NCBI GenBank assembly: GCA_033964015.1
Contig: CM066919.1
Coordinates: forward strand, 18,478,146 to 18,542,145
DNA: 64,000 nucleotides
Source of the DNA: Scolanthus callimorphus
Lineage: Eukaryota > Cnidaria > Anthozoa > Actiniaria > Edwardsiidae
Direction of reading: 5' to 3'
Below are positions 37,701-45,731 of the stretch, piece after piece. The position numbers and the translations under genes are program-made. How positions within the stretch are numbered: the stretch's first letter is position 1; every line of letters starts with the position of its first letter. The notes under the pieces were generated by a model. It did no database searches. It saw only the letters and a program-made list of their open reading frames with translations, and was not told the DNA's origin.

Positions 37701-38849
37701 TCAACTCTGAATGAACTTTGCAGATGAGTGATCAAATTCGTTTTGTTTGTCACATGACAATTTCTGCATATAATGAGTTCGATTTGCATACAATGTTATT
37801 GTGAGGCATTTCCGGTTTCGAGAAAATAAAATGAAAGAGAGAATGTGATTTCAAAATGGATATAATAAAGTGGTAATTGAACTTCGTGTCGTGCAATTTT
37901 GGTCTGAAATCATACTTGTGATTTCAAATCAAACTCGCGCTACGCGCTCGTTTGATTTTGAAATCACGCGTATGATTTCAGACCAAATTGCATTCCACTC
38001 TGTTCAATTACCATTATATATAGAGGATATTACATGGTCGCGCGGAGATATGAATACGAGATACGGATATCAAGCTCTTGCCATGTCATAATTTGTTTGT
38101 TATTTTCACGTGTGAAGATATCAAGTTTTCGTTCGGGAGATCACGGGTATTTCATTGGTGTTGATATAATAAGTACAGGATATTACAAGGTCGCGTTTAC
38201 TATATAACACAAGTGCAATACCGGGTGATCTCCCGCGTGATTTTTAAGTTTCACTCAAAATTAGAATTTGATGTTTATATAATAAACAGCGCTCACTCGT
38301 GAGATAAATTTCCAACACTCGAAGATAAAATTCGTATCTCCGCGCGGCCGTGTAATGTCGTCTGTGTATGTCATGTTTGAAAATGTCATCATATCGACAT
38401 CATTGATGTTTATATAACATCGTATACGTCTAACTGTATCCGCCATCGGCCTTGTTATGATCATTGCATGCATCTAGCATGCGTATAATCGACAGACTTC
38501 ATAATCACAATCGGCGTCACTCATCAGATAAGACCCGACATTGCGACAATATGGTAGCCATGGCGACTAGATTTAGAGTTTGGGGAGACATGGCGACTAG
38601 GTTTTGCCGAAGGTTTGCCAGATTTTGGCGAATTAACTTATAATGTAATTACAAGCCCTCTCAGTTCAGCAGAAACTAGTATTCAACCCTCACTCAGAAC
38701 CCCGCTTGCCTCTTGTCTGTTAGACGAATTTTTGTCTAAGACCCACGGCATTGTTTTCATGAGAGACGTTTGATTATTTTCTAGACGCATTTCAACGCGC
38801 ACGGAAACGGATGATTGCCGCACGTGACACATTGCCGACGGTCAAATAG
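10722..38849 (+). CDS. MKS1: Meckel syndrome type 1 protein (B9 domain), 22 exons
   Basis: Transition-zone protein of the B9/MKS complex at the ciliary base. Exons: 10722-10795, 10917-11062, 11189-11250, 12074-12156, 13804-13867, 14068-14168, 15617-15754, 17713-17755, 19893-19980, 22515-22560, 23391-23427, 24137-24196, 28208-28250, 28325-28387, 28614-28684, 29218-29284, 31509-31613, 33912-34045, 34354-34436, 35206-35265, 35351-35394, 38785-38849. They sum to 1677 nt, 558 aa plus stop (human about 559), with every junction GT-AG and in phase. Diagnostic stretches are RNMHIMADL (exon 7), [15 protein letters not shown] (exon 9), the B9 core from about residue 315 including [48 protein letters not shown], and the tail AFQRARKRM. 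The least conserved parts are exon 2, exons 6-7, and exon 21, placed by phase and position. The ATG at 10722 starts the MADFLENVE sequence that aligns with the human N-terminus. Introns total over 26 kb and are full of repeats. Confidence 0.95.
12630..13648. mobile_element. ~1-kb inverted-repeat element in MKS1 intron 4
   Basis: The arm TATTGGATGAGGTTGAGTAT near 12633 is repeated inverted near 13625. The left end is itself a palindrome (12633-12768) around TGTGTTATCTG, with a diverged copy of the motif at 13558. The element encloses the MITE at 13164-13380. Confidence 0.65.
13164..13380. mobile_element. MITE with TTAAAGACCCAT ends, nested
   Basis: Begins TTAAAGACCCATACGCGACC and ends with the inverted GGGTGCTTATGGGCCTTTA. 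The ends resemble the family at 6574 and 50228 but the interior differs, so it may be a related subfamily. Confidence 0.55.
14503..15051. mobile_element. MITE with GGCCATCTGACAAGGTGCGG ends
   Basis: The left end near 14503 and the right end CCGCACCCTGTCAGATGCC near 15031 are inverted. Multiple short CCGCACAATTT repeats line the subterminal regions. It lies in MKS1 intron 6. Confidence 0.75.
15143..15542. mobile_element. 400-bp MITE with ~60-bp inverted ends
   Basis: TTACCGTCGATTTCATCTAA opens the element and its inverse closes it, continuing through AGCGAAAACACTTGAAAA and an inverted CCGCC(C)CT(A/T)ATTAG block. The next MKS1 exon acceptor is 74 bp beyond the right end. Confidence 0.85.
16040..16175 (+). 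repeat. Dispersed repeat, GTGTTTACATCTTGTTG family, copy 1
   Basis: Contains GTGTTTACATCTTGTTGCCA and TGATGATTCCTTTAGG, shared in the same order with 32610-32745 and 58100-58205. No inverted ends were seen. The type of element is unknown. Confidence 0.65.
16217..16985. mobile_element. Inverted-repeat element enclosing a single satellite monomer
   Basis: TAGTCCGGTCAAATTAGC opens the element and AATTGACCGGACTA closes it. The arms remain alignable for roughly 200 bp (16217-16430 against 16780-16985). In the centre, 16498-16580 is one unit of the 119-bp satellite found at 17979-19542, in the opposite orientation. Confidence 0.75.
17019..17105. mobile_element. Small hairpin element
   Basis: The inverted arms ACTGGTATAGGCTCTATTTC and complement, extended by CAGCCGTT, surround a short loop. 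It follows directly after the element ending at 16985. Confidence 0.6.
17165..17590 (-). mobile_element. tRNA-derived SINE, copy 2
   Basis: On the minus strand a tRNA-like head at 17530-17590 has an A-box-like GCGCAGCGGTAGAGCG and a B-box-like GGGAGTTCAAACCTC. The body shares ACGTCCTTATCCGAGA and GAAGGTCTAAC with copy 1. The 3' tail region has the GCGCTTTACA motif common in invertebrate SINE tails, and a poly-A tract at 17128-17144 lies just outside. Confidence 0.65.
17954..19558. repeat. 119-bp satellite array, ~13 units, inside inverted flanks
   Basis: Units repeat every 119 bp, as seen from ATGTGTATAAATGCAAATGA recurring from about 18029 to 19458, with only a few substitutions per unit. 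The array is bounded by a 36-bp imperfect inverted repeat (17954-17989 and 19523-19558) containing CCATATAAGGATGTCCAAA. It lies in MKS1 intron 8. The minus strand shows a 63-codon open frame in each unit, but 119 is not a multiple of three and the frames do not connect. Confidence 0.93.
20080..20162. mobile_element. Fold-back element, copy 2, with 11-bp flanking repeats
   Basis: The palindrome GTCTCCCTACGCAGCC... has arms of about 32 bp and a loop of about 17 bp. ATCAAACACTA occurs at 20069-20079 and 20163-20173. The CGCAGCCC end motif and the 11-bp flank length match the element at 6815-6912. Confidence 0.8.
20255..20345 (+). repeat. Dispersed repeat shared with 63870-63970, copy 1
   Basis: Contains AACTATATCGAGTGTTTG followed by TTCTCAAAGGAATGATTTAA, closely matching the copy near the right edge of the window. 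The element class is unknown. Confidence 0.7.
20396..20825. mobile_element. MITE with ACAGGGTCCAGAAGGGG ends
   Basis: The inverted ends are at 20396 and 20825. The subterminal regions are full of GGGATTTG and CTGGGA repeats. It lies in MKS1 intron 9. Confidence 0.8.
21580..22370 (+). pseudogene. Degenerate 3' fragment of a non-LTR retrotransposon (LINE)
   Basis: The frame opens with KFVDDLSI, the FVDD form of the reverse transcriptase catalytic box (21583-21594). It continues with NPTKCKCM, typical of CR1/Rex1/jockey-like elements, and shifts frame near 21820 at FKLLG. It resumes with [17 protein letters not shown] and [10 protein letters not shown], ending at a stop near 22300. The upstream polymerase fingers and the endonuclease are absent. 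This is a 5'-truncated, frameshifted relic in MKS1 intron 9. Confidence 0.88.
22591..22782. mobile_element. MITE with GGCGGTACTGGGTGTTTTTA ends
   Basis: Long, nearly perfect inverted arms, through ATCGCGGAAAA and GGGCGCCATCTTGG, surround a GC-rich centre. The left end is 31 bp after MKS1 exon 10 (22515-22560). Confidence 0.85.
22952..23195. mobile_element. MITE, TTCAACCCTGAAGCTTGACG family, copy 1
   Basis: Inverted arms of about 100 bp, including GTAGGTTTACGTTTCAAA and CACGTTTTGTCGAGAAGTTG, surround a short centre. A second copy is at 30670-30908. Confidence 0.85.
23465..24065. repeat. Cluster of CCAGAGCTCCCC-type repeats with a SINE-like tail
   Basis: TCTCGTA(T/C)CCAGAGCTCCCC and AGGGGAGG(C/T)TCTGGTGAAA occur twice near 23465-23730 and in inverted form at about 23960-24060. 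Between them, 23825-23900 has a GTAAAGCGCC...GGCGCTATATTAAATT motif followed by an ATT microsatellite, typical of a SINE 3' tail. A relative of the repeat end is near 12480. Confidence 0.6.
24352..24722. mobile_element. Inverted-repeat element between MKS1 exons 12 and 13
   Basis: Blocks such as CTCAAGCCAAACATTC and ACTGATGACGTA at 24418-24445 recur inverted at 24613-24650, together with AGAGGCGTCT. Arms are diverged, so boundaries are approximate. Confidence 0.6.
24850..28200. other. Long MKS1 intron 12, largely unrecognised
   Basis: Between the element ending near 24722 and the acceptor at 28207 I see no gene. The only recognisable item is the tRNA-like sequence near 27664-27735. Short open frames are present, but none resembles a known family. 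Confidence 0.4.
27664..27735 (-). repeat. tRNA-like sequence (pseudo-tRNA or SINE head)
   Basis: The minus strand carries a D-arm-like TAGCGTAGTGGTTAGGG and a T-arm-like CAGGTTCGAACCCTG at tRNA-like spacing. The flanking 7-bp acceptor arms do not pair, so a functional tRNA is unlikely. Confidence 0.5.
29368..29547. mobile_element. MITE, GATTTCGTATGACTGT family, copy 1
   Basis: The inverted ends AATTTCGTATGACTGTGAAA and its complement, ending GAAATCTGCTCT, surround a GC-rich core with CGCGG repeats. Relatives are at 35543 and 42953. The ends are related to the AGAGCGGATTTC family. Confidence 0.8.
29785..30660. other. MKS1 intron 16 segment without recognised features
   Basis: No recognisable gene or repeat family was found here. 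Several short open frames on both strands lack resemblance to any family I know. Confidence 0.35.
30670..30908. mobile_element. MITE, TTCAACCCTGAAGCTTGACG family, copy 2
   Basis: Same inverted arms and order as 22952-23195, with a few substitutions. A short duplicated block (ATCGCGACCCAC) follows at about 30920-30950. Confidence 0.85.
30984..31146. mobile_element. MITE, CCAATCA...GCCCTAT family, copy 2
   Basis: The inverted ends CCAATCA...ATTCTTGCCCTATTTC and GAAACAGGGCAAGAATCTGA are clear here. The interior contains CAGTCAACTGGCTT, inverted at AAGCCAGGCGACTG. Confidence 0.75.
31160..31306. mobile_element. MITE with ATTAGATGTTTTTCATGTAATA-like ends, copy 1
   Basis: The inverted arms contain CATGTAATACTGGCGGACAT and its complement, with a CCTCACCCCTG centre. 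It is nearly the same over its full length as 54437-54588. It directly abuts the next MITE at 31308. Confidence 0.85.
31308..31432. mobile_element. MITE, AGAGCGGATTTC family, in MKS1 intron 16
   Basis: Begins AGAGCGGATTTCAGATGACT and ends with the complement in GAAAATCGCTCT. The right end is 76 bp before the MKS1 exon 17 acceptor. Confidence 0.8.
31718..32019. mobile_element. 302-bp TIR element, short relative of 1549-3516
   Basis: The ends TTACTGCGACTTTTATAATT and the complement near 31995-32019 are inverted. The body matches the outer parts of the 1549-3516 element, which places this copy as the version without 18-bp arrays. Confidence 0.8.
32610..32745 (+). repeat. Dispersed repeat, GTGTTTACATCTTGTTG family, copy 2
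   Basis: Matches 16040-16175 through ACATCTTGTTGCCACCCAAT and GTGATGATTCCTTT. A TATTTACGCCTGTATCGG motif at about 32778 also occurs near 24302. Confidence 0.65.
33170..33222. repeat. Short palindrome around GCCGCCATGTTGGTG
   Basis: GCCGCCATGTTGGTG and the inverted CACCAACATGGCGGC are separated by a 17-bp loop. No flanking duplication is obvious. Confidence 0.6.
35543..35682. mobile_element. MITE, GATTTCGTATGACTGT family, copy 2
   Basis: Ends GCAGATTTCGTATGACTGT and complement, with a GGCACGG-rich core as in the copies at 29368 and 42953. It lies in MKS1 intron 21. Confidence 0.82.
35795..35892. mobile_element. Hairpin element with GACTGCTAGC ends
   Basis: GACTGCTAGCTTCTTTGGCG and an interrupted inverse at 35858-35892 form a stem. 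The centre has an inner AACGCC/GGCGTT stem. Confidence 0.65.
35901..36282. mobile_element. MITE with CCTTTTTCCAAAATGACCGCC ends
   Basis: The left end near 35902 and the inverted right end at 36258-36280 match over about 21 bp. An inner perfect stem (TGTATGACTGGGGG and complement) sits at 36066-36106. Confidence 0.8.
36530..36716 (+). repeat. Dispersed repeat with GGATTATTCGAAGCTTCAGG end, copy 1
   Basis: Shares the GGATTATTC.AAGCTTCAG end, GCTAGATTCCGCTAAGAAAA and a GATATCTC region with 48655-48838, which is in the opposite orientation. Internal inverted blocks around GCGGAATCTA suggest a MITE. Confidence 0.7.
36724..37874. mobile_element. 1.15-kb TIR element carrying a small ORF
   Basis: TTTATTATATCCATTTTGAA opens the element and the inverse closes it near 37850-37874, with about 27 bp of matching ends. 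It contains the 50-codon open frame at 37202-37354. No transposase is visible. Confidence 0.7.
37202..37354 (+). pseudogene. Fragment resembling the N-terminal core of Crypton/DUF3504-type proteins
   Basis: A 50-residue open frame with no initiator contains [20 protein letters not shown]. This resembles the short helical region that precedes the tyrosine-recombinase-like domain in Crypton-derived and ZMYM/KCTD1-like proteins of invertebrates. The resemblance is from memory of the pattern (K-NKNT-...T--W---F) and is weak. The catalytic domain is absent, so this is at most a fragment captured in the surrounding TIR element. Confidence 0.3.
37871..38024. mobile_element. Palindromic MITE with TGGTAATTGAAC ends
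   Basis: TGGTAATTGAACTTCGTGTCG and its inverse form long arms through TTGGTCTGAAATCATAC, with a GCGCTACGCGC centre. The left end touches the element ending at 37874. Confidence 0.8.
38028..38480. repeat. Complex repeat with GTGTGAAGATATCAA and GGAGATCAC motifs
   Basis: Blocks such as TTTTCACGTGTGAAGATATC, GGAGATCAC, TATTTCATTGGTGTT and GATAAAATTCGTATCTCC recur here on both strands. They also occur at 48580-48640 and 56085-56372, which marks a dispersed family. Confidence 0.65.
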
Positions 38850-39728
38850 AACGGATGATCGTTATGAAATGCCATCAAGAAGGAGAACGAAAGATCGCCA
38901 CTCGTGCCGTAGTGCCGACCCTCAAGAGAGAGAGAGAGCTAAAGAAAGAACGAACGACTGGAGCAATCCAAAAGGCCTTACCAACGAGTAAGTAGAATTT
39001 ATGAAAGAAAGTATGTATGGTAGAGAACCAACTATGCAGGAGAGAACGAAAGGTGGACATAGGTCTCGCGGCCTCTATACTCAAGTAGAGTGAACTTTGG
39101 AGTAGAGAATGATAATTGTCACGATTGCCAAATTGGCAACGATCAGCTAAGTAGAACGTATGATCGCTAGACGTGGTGGAGTACCAAATATTGAGAGAAC
39201 TACAGTTCGTCACACTTTTCGCAGTGTCTACTTTAGAGAAGAAGTCATGTGCAAGAATACGTCTAAGTGCAAGGGATATGCATCATTGGAGCACTTTCTA
39301 TTCTCAAAAGATGTTTGCTACAGTACCAAGGATGGAATGAACGAGTGATCGCCCTATGTCAGGGCATATTCTTACTTCGTGTGTAGAAGAACTGCGAAAA
39401 TGAGTGCCATATTTACTTACATGTCGAACGATTGATCGTGACACGATCGTTGCGTTACACCCAAGAACTTATTTGCGTATTTAATCAAAGTCGAATTTTC
39501 AGATGCAGGTGGGGTGTTGATCTGATAATTGGCTGCGCTGTTTTCGGGAAACAAAAATGGCACATCCGAGGCGCGAAATAGGAAATTAACGACGTGAAAT
39601 CCGGAGAGCAAGGTGTGGGATTCGTAATAAATGGAGTGAGAACCAGACATTCAAGAGCCTTGGTGACATGTGGCTTGTGTTATGAAGCATGACACGATAA
39701 CAATAATAAATACAAAAGGACGACAGCG
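38850..39728. other. MKS1 3' flank, no recognised gene
   Basis: Probably includes the MKS1 3' UTR. The first clear AATAAA is near 39626. Repeated short motifs around GAACG.ATGATCG occur at 38850, 39150 and 39430, but no gene family is recognisable. Confidence 0.4.
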
Positions 39729-40262
39729 GTGTCAGAGCAGGGACCAAACGGTGATGAGAGTTCATGTGATTTAACTATTATTCCCTCTCATGGAGTTGTG
39801 GTCAAACGCTCGATGGTGTCAGAGCAGGGATCAAACTGTGATGAGAGTTCATGAGATTTAACTACAATTCACTCATGGAGTTGCGGTCAGACCGTCGGTG
39901 TCAGAGAAGGGATGAAACTGTGATGAGAGTGTATGGGATTTAATTATTATTCACTCTCATCGAGTTTCCGAGTTGCGGTCAAACGCTCGATGGTGTCAGA
40001 GCAGGGATCAAACTGTGATGAGAGTTCATGAGATTTAACTACAATTCACTCATGGAGTTGCGGTCAGACCGTCGGTGTCAGAGAAGGGATGAAACTGTGA
40101 TGAGAGTGTATGGGATTTAATTATTATTCACTCTCATCGAGTTGCGGTCAAACGCTCGATGGTGTCAGAGCAGGGATCAAACTGTGATGAGAGTTCATGA
40201 GATTTAACTATTATTCAATCTCGCATACTCTCATGGCGTTGCGGTCAAACGCTCGACGAGAA
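39729..40262. repeat. Tandem array, ~85-bp units in 177-bp dimers
   Basis: GGTGTCAGAGCAGGGATCAA-like starts occur near 39729, 39814, 39897, 39991, 40074 and 40161. Positions 39814/39991 and 39897/40074 are both 177 bp apart and closer to each other than neighbouring units are, so the array has a higher-order dimer structure. The spacing of the outer units is irregular. Confidence 0.85.
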
Positions 40263-42540
40263 TAAATATTGTCCGAAACTCTCACGCCAAATTATGAACA
40301 TGTTCAAAGTAAATGAGAGTTGGTGAGAGTGCATAAGACTGAATGTGAGGTTGTGATTAAAACTGCGTCAGAATAGAAACTCCTATGAACTCTCGTGACC
40401 GTTTGATCCAAAATGTCCCGCGATTCATGCTCTGCTTGACTTTGATTGTCATCCCTTTACTTCTAGAACATTCGAGTTTCACCGACAGGAAGGTAATAAA
40501 CTTTCTACTAGACGAATATGCGGCTGTATGACCTAAGTCGCTCCTTTGAGCTTATTTGACCGGTCTGATCAAAGCAAGCGCCAGGAAGGTTGAATTAAAG
40601 GCAAAAATGAAAAATAATTGTGCTTAGTGGTTACAAGTCATACGGCTTTTTAGGTAGAAATATATATTATTGATTCGCCCAAAGACGTGAAATTGATTAA
40701 ACTAAATCCGTTTTATTATAAATCGTCACATGAATCAAATAAATCACTAATCTGGAATACAAACAAATTGAATATGAGTAAATTGGTGATTATTCGTTAA
40801 TCTTTTGCAAGTTCTCTAATTCGAGTTTTTAAGTGAAATGCCATTCGGCGATAAATAGCTCCCATAGTGCGAACAATGACCACGAGAATTGATGGAAAAA
40901 GTTTTACAATTAAAATAACATAACTTTGATTATGAATTCAGTGTTATTAATTTCTATGTCAAAATAGTTCAAATTGAACAGAAAGGTGATAATGCATAAA
41001 AATAATAAGTCGTGATAATAAGCAGGGGTTATGGAAACTGTACAAATACAGCCACCAGCTGGATAACAATTTACTAGACATAAGTGAATTCATTATCCCT
41101 ATGCACTATTCCGCGAAACTTTATACACCCTAGACGACCTGCTCTAGTTTGATGTGCTGGCGGCAGATAAAGGGAAGTAGCTTCAGCTGAAGTATAACAC
41201 TGATGACAGAGCGATCAAGGAGCTTTTTCAGGTAATTATGAATGGTTCACAATAATCTCTCATGAACGTGTCTACCATTTCGCTGTACATGGAATGTACT
41301 GTACTCCTCAATTGAATTTTTTGTGTGTGCGTGTGAGCTGAAGCTGTTATTTTCTTCTCCCTAATCGGCTTGCAGGAATTTATTTTTCTTTTGGGATTTC
41401 TGCAACCCTCCCCGGATGCATCTAATGGTCTGTACCTAATTATGAATCGTTCACAATAATCTCTCTATGTGTGTGTCATGATTTCGCTGTGGATGGCAAA
41501 AAAATTATTTTCACCGTGGGTATTTTAGGAAGAGACCTGCCGCTCCGAGGTTAGTGCACGTTTGTGTGGATTTTCCCGTAACGTTTTAATTTCCTTTTGT
41601 TTTGCTTAAAGATCCCATATTTAATTTATACGCTCTACCGTTTGTATCATTTTGAGTTTCGGATTTAACTTTTTCATGACTTGTAAATAAGGATTATATC
41701 TAGGTGCTGCTTGTTTGTCTTTAAATGGCCCCCAAGTGTCTTTGCTTGGGAACGCATTAGCCTATTTTTTCCTACCCCAAAGCTATAAAATTTAAATAAA
41801 AAAGATATATATTTCCCTATTTTCATTGTCGACTAATTTTTAAATTCGAATTCAAATTAAGATTGCACTGTTTACTCTACTAAGTCTCCCGACAGTTGTA
41901 AACTTAAACTATATTATAGATTACGTGTAAAAACTAGTTCTTTTGGAACTTTGCATTTCTGTTAAACATTCGTTATTTTTTTATAAGTATACCGTTCGTA
42001 ATTCTTGATTTTTATCAAAAGACTGTGTGTTGTTCGTTATTTTTATAAACAGACCGTGCGTTCTTCGTGGAAAATCAACACGAACTACGTATTAAAAAAT
42101 AATGTAAAATGTATTAAGCGACGGTTCGGCGCCACGTGTTGTTGTTTAACAAATCGCGAGGAATTCTTGTCTTGAAAGGGTAAAACAATTCTAACGTCTC
42201 TACTTTCTCCTGTGGAACTGGAGTGGGGGTCGATCACCAATCTTCTCCTGTGAGAGAGAGCGATCTGCGAGGGGTAGGTGTGTGTGTGTTGGGGGAGGGG
42301 GTACTTGAAGGTCAACATGATAGGGATGACCGACCGTCGGGAAGCCCGAGTATCAATCCTAAAAATCCTGATCACTGAAAAAATTCCACTCCTCGGTCCT
42401 AGAATAACTTCTTCAGCATGCCGTGAAGTTCAAAGAACCCCTGTCAAAGAATACTGAATGACCGTTTTTAACCCCTAAAATACGACGGCCATACCTACCA
42501 TATGGATATAGGGAGTCCCCCCCCTCCCCCCACCGTTGCT
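40263..42540. other. Intergenic DNA with little recognised
   Basis: Holds an imperfect ~198-bp direct repeat (TAATTATGAATGGTTCACAA at 41233, again near 41431) and a possible decayed exon at 41136-41233, described in the findings. Otherwise I see no gene or known repeat family. Confidence 0.45.
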
Positions 42541-42543
42541 TAA

Positions 42544-42922
42544 TTGATTGAGAAGAAAGTATAGACTGTTAAAGTTGTTTTAAATATCAGAATTCCGCGC
42601 GATTTCTAAACAACAACTAAGCTTAGCTGTAAGGTTTAAAACAGCTAGCCAACCTGTGTTTGTCAGGTCCAATCGAGGAACAAGCGCGAGCGAATGCCCA
42701 CCATTGTAGGCAGCTAGACATAGTGCGTTGTCTACCAATTGATTGAGAAGAAAGTATAGACTGTTAAAGTTGTTTAAAAAAAAGATTTCTGCGCGATTTC
42801 TTAAACAACAACTAAGCTTAGCTGTAAGGTTTAAAACAGCTAGCAAACCTGTGTTTGTTCCAATCGAGGAACAAGCGCGAGCGAAAGCCCGCCATTGTAG
42901 TGCGTTGTCTACCAATTGAAAT
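42544..42922. repeat. 195-bp tandem duplication
   Basis: GATTGAGAAGAAAGTATAGA at about 42546 recurs at about 42740, and the two copies stay similar through AACAACTAAGCTTAGCTGTA and CAATCGAGGAACAAGCGCGA. The second copy lacks a few short segments. Confidence 0.85.
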
Positions 42923-42952
42923 GTTCTCCGTGTGTTGCGAGGTATGCGGGAT

Positions 42953-43132
42953 AGAGCAGATTTCGTATGACTGTGAAAAGTGCCGCGGTACTGTCGCGGT
43001 AGCGGCACGGAACCTGGCCTGCTGTAAATGGAATTAAATCGCCAATGAAACCGCGTAGTCGCGGAACGGTCACGGTCGCGGCGCGGAACAACTTTGTCAC
43101 GGTACGGTTCACAGTCATACGAAATCTGCTCT
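42953..43132. mobile_element. MITE, GATTTCGTATGACTGT family, copy 3
   Basis: Begins AGAGCAGATTTCGTATGACT and ends with a perfect inverse. The core has CGCGGTAGCGGCACGG as in the copies at 29368 and 35543. Confidence 0.85.
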
Positions 43133-43139
43133 AGTGACT

Positions 43140-45731
43140 CGTAGCCACCTTCATGACAAGCGGGTGGAGGGCCACAAAAGCAAGGCTTCTATTTGCCAAC
43201 AAAGTTTTTCTTAGCACAATGGACAATTAACATCGTTGGATATAAACTTTAAGGTCCCTTCAAAGTGCAGCGGCAAATGACTGCCTCGTTAACGGAGTGC
43301 TGTTGATACATCAACACAAACCAGATCTAAATGTCCAAGGAGATCGGGGAGATTCCATTCACGCGAAGGTGCTTGTTTAGTATTTTATTGGCCTTTTGAT
43401 AATTGGTGCTATTCCTATTGTACAGTATTTCAATTTTTTGGCGCCAAAACGTCGCACCACATAATTTTTTTATTGTTTTTTACTTGTCTTTGCGTGAGCA
43501 AATCTTCCTGATCATGACTCCGTCTTATCCGAAAATAGACACAAACCAAAATATAAATTCCATTAACTCATAAGCCGTATATATATCTTTTAGGTATAGA
43601 AGAGCCGAACGCATTTCCCAAAGGTGGTATTAAAAAGGTGCTTCAAGATAATACACGTTAAAGAAAAGTTAAACGTTATCTTTCACAAGTCTCGAAGTTA
43701 AAGTACTTATTTCGAATTTTTTCATCATTTCCAAATGTCCTTTCTTGTGACAGGTAAAATTGACTGGTTATGACAACTCTTGGGGATAATGTCAGACGGT
43801 TAATGACGCCCAGATTGGAATTGACCCGACAAAGTTGAGAATAATTCAAGACGCTAGTCCATCGAATTTCACTTTCCCGGATTAAAACGAAGATAAAGAT
43901 TAAGATTCTTCATTGATCAGCACCTTATACATGATACATCATACAAGCTAACTAACGAATGTCGACCCTTATCGCATACAACCAACCAACGTATCTAACG
44001 TATCTTCTCAAGGGGGATCAACAGTGACAGTTATAATTTCAGTGTTTTTTTATGGACATATTTTTTGCAATTGATCCTTCTAATCAGTTTCAGAGGAAAT
44101 TGCCTCGGTGTCGAGAATGTCAGTTCTTTATACCACCACTTCCCAGTTTTGACTACTCAAGATGAAAATGTAGAACATTCTCTCCTAACAGAACGTCAAC
44201 TTCCTGTCAGTTCGTATTATCATTTCCACCTGCCCTCCAAAACATTTTTTCCCAGTTATAATTTGCATTCTTGGTTTTTGTGTTTTAATGTCATTCTTTC
44301 TACATCAGGCGGCATGGGAAATGATAGTTTCACTTTGTGTACTGTCTAGGATTATCGTACCCGCAGTGTTTACAAACGAAAAGAGATATTAATACGATAT
44401 GCAAAAGAGAAAACTCTAAGTAAATTTCAGATATTGTTTAAGAGGAAATCCACGGCTTTGGTGGAAACAAATCGTGCACGAGAGTAATATCAGGGATATT
44501 CAAATTCTGTTTCATTTTCTAAAAGCTATAGATGTTACTCTTAAACTGCAATAACACCAAAAACCAAATTCTCATTAGTATTTGCTATGCAGGCAGCGTG
44601 CATTGTAAAATAATCTTTTTTTAAAAGATCATAGTTGAAATTGAAACAAATAGTGGAACACAGGAAAAGATTTGCTGTCACTTCCAGTCCTCTTCCATCT
44701 TCCAGTGTTTTGTAAGAACTCCAGTGTTTGGTGTTATTATTAGAAATAGTTTCTTTTCACAAGATATTGAAAACAGTTCCACAGACGTTTGCAAGTGCGA
44801 TGCATTCATCTTGGCACAAGATTTGTGTGTGATGCTATACTCGAACTGTTAGTGGATTCCTTCTTAAATAACGCCTTCCACATTAACAGAACTAACGCCA
44901 AGTCCTTTAGTAGATCCATCTTGGTCTGATCACTGAAGGGATGGACTGAGCGGTAGTGAATCTTCTCATTGGATTATTTCTGGGCTTCTTTATGGGTCCT
45001 TTACTAGTTTTAAAATTGAATGAATAGAAATTGAATTAAACGGATTTGGCCACTGAAATCATCAAAATTTTAACATTACTAATTAATATAACGAATCGAA
45101 CTAGTAAAGAATGCTTTCAATTGATCATTTGAGGTCATTTCGTTGCTGGATTCCAAAAGATATTCGTTGTTTTTCATTTCAGGTACATGAAAATTTAAAC
45201 CACACTATAGCAATCTTAATTCGCTCAAATTTTAGCCATCCTGCAGCCAGAATCCCCTGGAACGTCTAGTACTGCTTCCCTTTAACTACCTCGTCTGATT
45301 CCAATATTTATTTTCGTGTTTTATTTTGTCTATCTATTTTCGAATCGAACGGAACATGTCTTCAAATGAATGATAATATGACGTCCAGTGGCAACTTTTT
45401 GGCTCTATGCAAATATCAGAATGTAGTAATTAACCTTGTCAAAATATATTTCTAGAACAGATGTTCAATAGCAATTGATAATAACTTTGATCTACTCACC
45501 TTTCAATCCTATAGCGTGATAGGAATTGTTTCTTTTTCTTAGAAACAGGAAACGCTGAAAAACATCCGTTGGTAAGCAGCTATGTTGATTGGAAAACCGC
45601 TCCTACAGAGCTAGGGCTTATCGTCGAGAACTTCGTGGTTTGCCTCAGAATTGCGCGGTTTTCTTTTGTAGATATTGCGTTTTAGTGTTTAATCAATGTT
45701 TACCTAGACAAGCGCCTCTCTTTCACAGGTA
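43140..45731. other. Upstream flank of the channel gene
   Basis: No coding sequence recognised. A TTTCACAG acceptor at 45721-45728, 4 bp before the channel ATG, indicates that a 5' UTR exon and the promoter lie somewhere upstream. I cannot place them. Confidence 0.45.

Noticed and set aside
40491..40516. 26-nt exon-like segment flanked by CTAG and GTAATA
   Set aside because: Phase-compatible with MKS1 only by chance. No similarity, and downstream of the identified stop.
44065..44349. 94-codon plus-strand open frame upstream of the channel gene
   Set aside because: No similarity, no supporting exons, and it does not fit the phase of either neighbouring gene.
45236..45285. Candidate terminal MKS1 exon (peptide ending GTSSTASL)
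   Set aside because: Superficially like the human C-terminus, but the exon at 38785-38849 carries the conserved AFQRARKRM and a proper stop.
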